A DNA stretch of 9,123 nt from CAZMVY01 sp964569765. Lineage in GTDB: Bacteria; Planctomycetota; Phycisphaerae; UBA1845; PWPN01. Of the stretch, positions 5,044 to 9,123 are shown one piece after another. The first letter of the stretch is position 1. The number at the start of each line of letters is the position of its first letter. The notes beneath the pieces are model-generated. The model ran no database searches. It saw only the letters and a list, made by a program, of their open reading frames with translations, and was not told the DNA's origin. The stretch lies in contig CAZMVY010000199.1 in the NCBI GenBank assembly GCA_964569765.1, positions 1 through 9,123 of the forward strand. The letters run 5' to 3'. A program made the translations under genes and the position numbers.

Positions 5044-6015
5044 ATGACCGGGCAGATTTGTGTTGTCGCCGAAACGCTTCGCGGCGAGGTGACGGAACTG
5101 ACGTACACGATGCTTGCCGCCGGGCGGCGTCTGGCGGACGCCCTCCACACGAAGCTGGCCGCCCTGCTGATCGGTCACCCGTGTGCGAGACTCGCGGAGA
5201 CGCTCGGCGCCGCAGACCGGGTCTATGGCGTGGACCATGCGGATCTGGCGGAGTTCAACCCGGAAGCATACCTGCGCGTGGTTGCGGCCGTCTTCGAGAA
5301 ACAGACGCCGCGGCTGGCGATGTTCGGACATACTGCGATGGGTACGGACATCGCCTGCGGCGTCGCGCAGCGGCTGAAGCTGCCGATTGCCGTCTCCTGT
5401 CGCACGTTTTCCGCGGACGGCGCGGAGCCGCACTACTCCGCCCTGATCTGCGGGGGCAAGATCATTGCGGAAGGCCCGCTTCCCGCGCCCCATTGTCTCG
5501 TGACGGTCATGTCCGGCGGCTACAAGGCCGACGAAGGCAGGGTTCGCAAGACGCCGCCGCTGGAAATGCTGCCGGTGCCGGTCGGGCTGGACACGGTCCG
5601 CACGCGTTTCAGGCAGTATATCGAGCCGCCGGCCGGGGATGTGGACATCGGCAAGCAGCCGGTCCTCGTTTCCGTGGGACGCGGGATCCAGAACAAGGAC
5701 AACATTGCGATGGCGGAGGCGCTGGCCAGAGCGATGGGAGGCGTCGTCTCCGGGTCGCGGCCGGTGATTGACCAGGGCTGGCTTCCCACGACCCGGCTGG
5801 TCGGAAAGTCCGGCAAGCAGGTCAAGCCGAAGCTCTACCTGGCGCTGGGCATCAGCGGCGCGCCCGAGCACGCGGAAGGCATGCGCGACGCAGAGTTCAT
5901 TGTGGCGATCAATCGGGATGAGAAAGCGCCGATCTATGGCTTTGCGCACGTCGGCGCTGCGGTAGACGTGCTGGAGCTTGTGCCGGCACTGACGGAGAAG
6001 GTGAAGGCGCGGTAG
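5044..6015 (+). CDS. etfA: Electron transfer flavoprotein, alpha subunit
   Basis: The start is ATG 5044, with AGGAG at 5031-5035 eight bases upstream; GTG 5041 directly before it is an alternative one codon longer. Length is 323 residues, usual for EtfA. The N-terminal domain is of the adenine nucleotide alpha-hydrolase-like type. The C-terminal FAD domain is unmistakable: SVGRGI (about 210-215), SGSRPVIDQGWLP (about 236-248), VGKSGKQVKPKLYLALGISG (about 253-272), and IVAINRD (about 286-292). GISGAPEH replaces the more common GISGAIQH. The protein binds FAD and forms the heterodimer with EtfB, which ends 15 bases upstream. No extra N-terminal ferredoxin domain is present, unlike some bifurcating EtfA proteins. 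Confidence 0.93.
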   Translation: MTGQICVVAETLRGEVTELTYTMLAAGRRLADALHTKLAALLIGHPCARLAETLGAADRVYGVDHADLAEFNPEAYLRVVAAVFEKQTPRLAMFGHTAMGTDIACGVAQRLKLPIAVSCRTFSADGAEPHYSALICGGKIIAEGPLPAPHCLVTVMSGGYKADEGRVRKTPPLEMLPVPVGLDTVRTRFRQYIEPPAGDVDIGKQPVLVSVGRGIQNKDNIAMAEALARAMGGVVSGSRPVIDQGWLPTTRLVGKSGKQVKPKLYLALGISGAPEHAEGMRDAEFIVAINRDEKAPIYGFAHVGAAVDVLELVPALTEKVKAR

Positions 6016-6037
6016 CGGCTCAGCCGGTCGGCGGGCG

Positions 6038-6075
6038 CCATCGCGGGTGCTCCGGGCGATCGAGTCACCCGATGG
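6038..6075 (+). promoter_or_regulatory. Intercistronic hairpin between etfA and the membrane oxidoreductase gene
   Basis: CCATC (6038-6042) and GGGTG (6045-6049) pair with CACCC (6066-6070) and GATGG (6071-6075), leaving two bulged bases. No T-run follows, so it is not a typical terminator. In a 104-base gap inside an otherwise tight cluster it could set mRNA processing or partial read-through. No promoter was seen in the gap. Confidence 0.35.
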
Positions 6076-6119
6076 CGAGGGGCCGGACAACCGCGCGACG
6101 GATTTGACGGGCGGCAGCG

Positions 6120-8195
6120 ATGATCGAGCGGATCAACTTCTTCGGCATTCCGCACGGCGTGCACTATCTCGGCTACGCGGTTCCGCTGACGTGCGCGGCC
6201 ATCCTGCTCTGGCGGCTGTACGTCCGCGCGAGCCTGTGGTGGAAGGTGGGGCGGGCCGAACGGCGCTGGGATCAGCCGGCAGCGCGGCTCCGGCGGCTGG
6301 TGCGGTACGGCGTGGCGCAGGTGAAGGTCCTTCGTCAGCCGTATGCGGGGTTCATGCACGTGGCGATCGCGTGGGGGTTCTTCGTGTTCTTCCTCGGCAC
6401 GGCGTTCGCCACGATCGACGCCGATTTCGTGCGGTTTCTGCGGGGACCGGCGTATCTCGGGTTCAAGATCGTGCTGGATCTCTTCACGGCGCTGGCGCTG
6501 GTCGGGATCGTGCTGGCGGCGTATCGCCGGTTCGTGCAGAGGCCGGAGCGCCTCACGCGGAACGCGGCGTTCGGTTTCATGCTGGCGACGGTGTTCCTGG
6601 TCGTGCTGACCGGGGTGTTGACGGAGTCCTTGCGATTGGCGGCGGTGGCTCGCGAGCCCGGGTTGCAGCCCGGATGGCACCCCGCGCTGGGCTGGTGGAC
6701 GCCCGTGGGCTGGGGTACGGCACAGCTTTGGTTGAAGGCGGGCCTCGGGCCGGAAGTGATAGACCGGCTTCATCTCGGCATGTGGCTTGCGCACGTGGGC
6801 CTTGTGGGGCTGTTCTTTGTGACACTGCCGATCACGCCGTTGCTGCATATCGTGACGGGGCCGCTCCATATCTTCTTCTCCGCGATCGACCGGCCGCGCG
6901 GGCGTCTGGCGCCAGCCGTCCCGACGGAGGGCAACGGAGGCGGAGGGCTGGCGGGGACGCTCAGGGATTTCACCTGGGCGCAGTTGATGCAGGGGGATGC
7001 CTGTACGGAATGCGGGCGCTGCCAGGACGTCTGCCCGGCGCACGGGGCCGGGCTGGCCCTGTCGCCGAAGAAGACCATCCTTGCGATGCGGGACTCACTG
7101 GCGGCGGCCGGAAAGGCGATCCGTGCGAACCGCGGGAGCGGCGGGCATCCGGTACCGGCCTTCGTGGGCGATGTCGTGGAGGACAAGGCGGCGTGGGCAT
7201 GTACGACGTGCCGCGCCTGCGCGACGGAGTGCCCTGTGCTGATCGAGCATGTGGACGCAATCGTGGACATGCGCCGGTATCTCCTCGCGCAGCAGCGGGC
7301 CGACAACCAGTTGACCACAGCGCTCAGCCACCTTCGGCGCTACGGCAATTCATTCGGCAAGTCGGATAAGCAGCGCGCGAAGTGGACCGCGTCGCTGGAC
7401 TTCCGAATCAAGGACCTGCGGAAGGAGCCCGCGCAGACGCTATGGTTCGTGGGGGATTATGCCTCGTACAGCGCCACGCTGGCTGACGTCACGCTCGCCA
7501 CGGCGCGTGTGTTCCGGCAGGCGGGGATGGACTTCGGCCTGCTCTACGACGCCGAGCGGAACGCCGGCAACGACGTACGTCGCACGGGCGAGGAGGGGCT
7601 GTTCGAGTTGCTCGCGCAGAAGAACGTTTCCGGGATGGCCCGGTGCCAATTCCAGGAGATCGTCACGACCGACCCGCATACGTACAACACACTGAAGAAT
7701 GAGTACTCCTGGGACGGTCGGCGGGTTCCGGTGTATCACTACTCGGAAGTGCTCGACCGCGCACTGCGGGACGGGAGCCTCTCGCCCAGGCGTCGGCTGG
7801 GCTATGCCGTCACGTATCACGATCCGTGCTACCTGGGGCGGTACAACGATGTCTACGACGCGCCGCGGCGCGTCCTCGAAGCGCTCGGTTGCCGCCTGAT
7901 CGAAATGCCGCGGAACCGCGACCGGGCGCTGTGCTGCGGAGCCGGTGGCGGGCGGATCTGGATGGAAGAAAGTGGTATCCGGGAGCGTCCGAGCGAGAGC
8001 CGCATCCGGGAAGCGGCCGCCCTGGACGGCGTGCAGTGTTTCGTGGTGGCGTGTCCGAAGGATCTGACCATGTACCGCGATGCCGTGAAGACCGCGGGCA
8101 TGGAGGGCAGGATCGTCGTCAAGGATCTCATCGAGCTGGTGGAGGAGGCCGTGCGGGCCGAAAGGGCCGGGCAACAGAGCGGCGAAGCGGCGTAG
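6120..8195 (+). CDS. Membrane-bound cytochrome b/HdrD fusion, probable Etf:(methyl)menaquinone oxidoreductase (EMO-like), 691 residues
   Basis: ATG 6120 is the first start after an in-frame TGA at 6105-6107; its ribosome binding site (GGGCGG) is weak. Residues of about 15-255 are a NarI-like membrane domain with about five helices (near 15-36, 78-98, 113-135, 150-168, 220-245). H80, H218, H225, H243 and H250 are candidate heme b ligands. Two ferredoxin motifs follow: C295/C298/C301/C305 and C361/C364/C367/C371. Next comes a first CCG-like domain (about 440-540) without its cysteines (FVGD 443-446, NAGND 481-485, TTDPH 516-520). The second CCG domain has C570, C605-C606 and C645 (CPKD in place of CxxC). 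Known EMO proteins have this order and link EtfAB to the quinone pool. DsrM/DsrK and HmeC/HmeD share the parts, but the adjacent etfBA favours the EMO reading. Confidence 0.85.
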   Translation: MIERINFFGIPHGVHYLGYAVPLTCAAILLWRLYVRASLWWKVGRAERRWDQPAARLRRLVRYGVAQVKVLRQPYAGFMHVAIAWGFFVFFLGTAFATIDADFVRFLRGPAYLGFKIVLDLFTALALVGIVLAAYRRFVQRPERLTRNAAFGFMLATVFLVVLTGVLTESLRLAAVAREPGLQPGWHPALGWWTPVGWGTAQLWLKAGLGPEVIDRLHLGMWLAHVGLVGLFFVTLPITPLLHIVTGPLHIFFSAIDRPRGRLAPAVPTEGNGGGGLAGTLRDFTWAQLMQGDACTECGRCQDVCPAHGAGLALSPKKTILAMRDSLAAAGKAIRANRGSGGHPVPAFVGDVVEDKAAWACTTCRACATECPVLIEHVDAIVDMRRYLLAQQRADNQLTTALSHLRRYGNSFGKSDKQRAKWTASLDFRIKDLRKEPAQTLWFVGDYASYSATLADVTLATARVFRQAGMDFGLLYDAERNAGNDVRRTGEEGLFELLAQKNVSGMARCQFQEIVTTDPHTYNTLKNEYSWDGRRVPVYHYSEVLDRALRDGSLSPRRRLGYAVTYHDPCYLGRYNDVYDAPRRVLEALGCRLIEMPRNRDRALCCGAGGGRIWMEESGIRERPSESRIREAAALDGVQCFVVACPKDLTMYRDAVKTAGMEGRIVVKDLIELVEEAVRAERAGQQSGEAA

Positions 8196-8200
8196 GGCTC

Positions 8201-8266
8201 GCCGTCCGTCGTATGTTCCGGAGATGGGGGTCGACGGGGCGCCCGGGGATTCCGACGGCGGACGGC
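8201..8266 (+). promoter_or_regulatory. Intercistronic stem-loop before hdrA
   Basis: GCCGTCC-GTCG (8201-8211) pairs with CGAC-(3 bases)-GGACGGC (8253-8266), in the 111-base gap between the membrane oxidoreductase gene and hdrA. There is no T-run. It may modulate read-through or mRNA stability, and no separate promoter for hdrA is evident. Confidence 0.3.
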
Positions 8267-8306
8267 GGGCGGCAGACGGGAAATGATGATGCGGGAGGTC
8301 AGGCCG

Positions 8307-9123
8307 ATGGCGGCAAAAGCATGTGCGGACAACAGGGAACGGGTGGGCGTGTACGTGTGCCACTGCGGGAGCAACATCGCTGCGACGGTGGACGTCGAGG
8401 AGGTCGCCCGCTGGGCGGGTGAGAACCTGGACGATGTGGTCGTGTCGCGCGACTACAAGTTTCTCTGTTCGTCACTCGGCCAGGCGATGATCCGTGACGA
8501 CATCAGGGAGCACGGCCTGACGCGTGTGGTGGTGGCGGCGTGCTCGCCCCATCTGCATGAGAAGACGTTTCGCCGTGCCTGCGCGAACGCGGGGCTGAAC
8601 CCGTTCCTCTTGCAGATGACGAACATCCGCGAGCACGTCTCCTGGGTGACGAAGCAGAAGGAGCCCGCGACCGAAAAGGTCAAGGTGCTCATAGCCGCCG
8701 CCGTCAACCGGGTCAAATATCATCAGCCCCTGGAGCCGATGCGTGTTCCGGTCAACAGGCACACACTCGTTCTCGGCGGAGGAATCGCCGGCATCCAGGC
8801 GGCGCTGGAACTCGGAGACGCCGGCTACCCGGTGTATCTCGTCGAGCGCGAGCCGAGCATCGGTGGGCACATGGCGCAGTACGACAAGACGTTTCCGACG
8901 CTCGATTGTGCCGCCTGCATTCTGACGCCGAAGATGTCCGAGGTGGGCCAGCACGACAACATTCGGTTGCTGACCTACTCCGAACTGGAAGAGTTGTCGG
9001 GCTCCATCGGCAACTTCCGCGCCCGGATCCGCCGCAAAGCCCGTTACGTGAAGGAGACAACCTGCAACGGATGCGGTCTTTGCATGGAGAAGTGTCCGCG
9101 TAAGGTCGTCGATGACGTGTTCG
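8307..9123 (+). CDS. hdrA: HdrA-like FAD/iron-sulfur subunit, 5' part (3' end outside window)
   Basis: ATG 8307 has GGGAGGT at 8293-8299 seven bases upstream. Three in-frame ATGs at 8283, 8286 and 8289 are weaker alternatives. The frame stays open to the window end (272 codons and one base). The N-terminal domain carries the HdrA cysteine pattern: C18-H-C20-G, C54 and C79 (AACSPHLHEKTFR). A thioredoxin-reductase-like FAD domain begins with GGGIAG (157-162) and E180, followed by GGHMAQYDKTFPTLDCAAC (186-204) and LTPKM, the HdrA signature with C201 and C204. A ferredoxin motif C253-x2-C256-x2-C259-x3-CP follows at the edge. HdrA is the flavin-bifurcating core of heterodisulfide-reductase complexes; relatives such as QmoA work in sulfate reducers. 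It probably belongs to the same electron-transfer module as the upstream genes. Any C-terminal fusion cannot be seen. Confidence 0.92.
   Translation, partial: MAAKACADNRERVGVYVCHCGSNIAATVDVEEVARWAGENLDDVVVSRDYKFLCSSLGQAMIRDDIREHGLTRVVVAACSPHLHEKTFRRACANAGLNPFLLQMTNIREHVSWVTKQKEPATEKVKVLIAAAVNRVKYHQPLEPMRVPVNRHTLVLGGGIAGIQAALELGDAGYPVYLVEREPSIGGHMAQYDKTFPTLDCAACILTPKMSEVGQHDNIRLLTYSELEELSGSIGNFRARIRRKARYVKETTCNGCGLCMEKCPRKVVDDVF

Noticed and set aside
3928..6090. A 720-codon open frame on the minus strand antisense to etfB/etfA and the end of the upstream gene
   Set aside because: It lies opposite clearly recognised Etf genes, has Arg/His/Pro-rich composition typical of a GC-rich shadow frame and shows no domain.
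6047..7369. A 440-codon open frame on the + strand overlapping the membrane oxidoreductase gene
   Set aside because: The frame at 6120-8195 carries membrane helices, ferredoxin motifs and CCG motifs; this one is Gly/Arg/Ala-rich without motifs.
1..9123. CRISPR array or insertion sequence
   Set aside because: No regularly spaced repeats, and no transposase or recombinase reading frame was seen.

Overview
The window is GC-rich and reads almost entirely on the + strand. It looks like a bacterial chromosome segment from an organism with anaerobic, quinone-linked and flavin-based energy metabolism. The organism cannot be named from sequence alone. The GC-rich coding, the small zinc-ribbon protein and the Etf/Hdr gene mix would suit a Planctomycetota- or PVC-like or similar anaerobic lineage, but that is inference with low confidence.

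Layout: (1) Bases 1-1194 hold the 3' part of a multi-pass membrane glycosyltransferase of the ArnT/PMT_2 (GT39/GT83-like) type, cut by the left edge. (2) Bases 1195-1505 are non-coding, with a large stem-loop and an AT-rich candidate promoter. (3) Bases 1506-1718 encode a 70-residue zinc-ribbon protein with its own ribosome binding site and an intrinsic terminator at 1793-1818. (4) Bases 1819-3052 are about 1.2 kb without a convincing protein gene. They hold a probable minus-strand terminator (1848-1895), a dense cluster of inverted repeats (2172-2277), a good sigma70-type promoter (-35 at 2305, A-tract upstream) whose spacer is occupied by a Rex/CRP-like palindrome, and a long hairpin-rich leader. 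(5) Bases 3053-9123 hold a five-gene cluster: a soluble HdrC/HdrD-like iron-sulfur protein, etfB, etfA, a membrane-bound cytochrome-b/HdrD fusion, and hdrA, which is cut by the right edge.

How the genes may work together: EtfB and EtfA form the FAD-containing electron transfer flavoprotein. The 691-residue protein has a NarI-like membrane domain, two [4Fe-4S] ferredoxin motifs and a CCG (DUF224) domain. This is the architecture described for Etf:(methyl)menaquinone oxidoreductases (EMO), so it probably passes electrons between EtfAB and the quinone pool. The unusual parts are a second, soluble paralogue of its C-terminal half upstream of etfB, and an hdrA gene directly downstream. Together these suggest an Etf-Hdr electron-transfer module with both a membrane (quinone) branch and a soluble HdrA branch, possibly bifurcating or confurcating. 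In both CCG proteins the first CCG domain has lost its cluster cysteines in the same way, with Asp at two positions. A Rex-like operator in the presumed promoter would make NADH/NAD+ control plausible.
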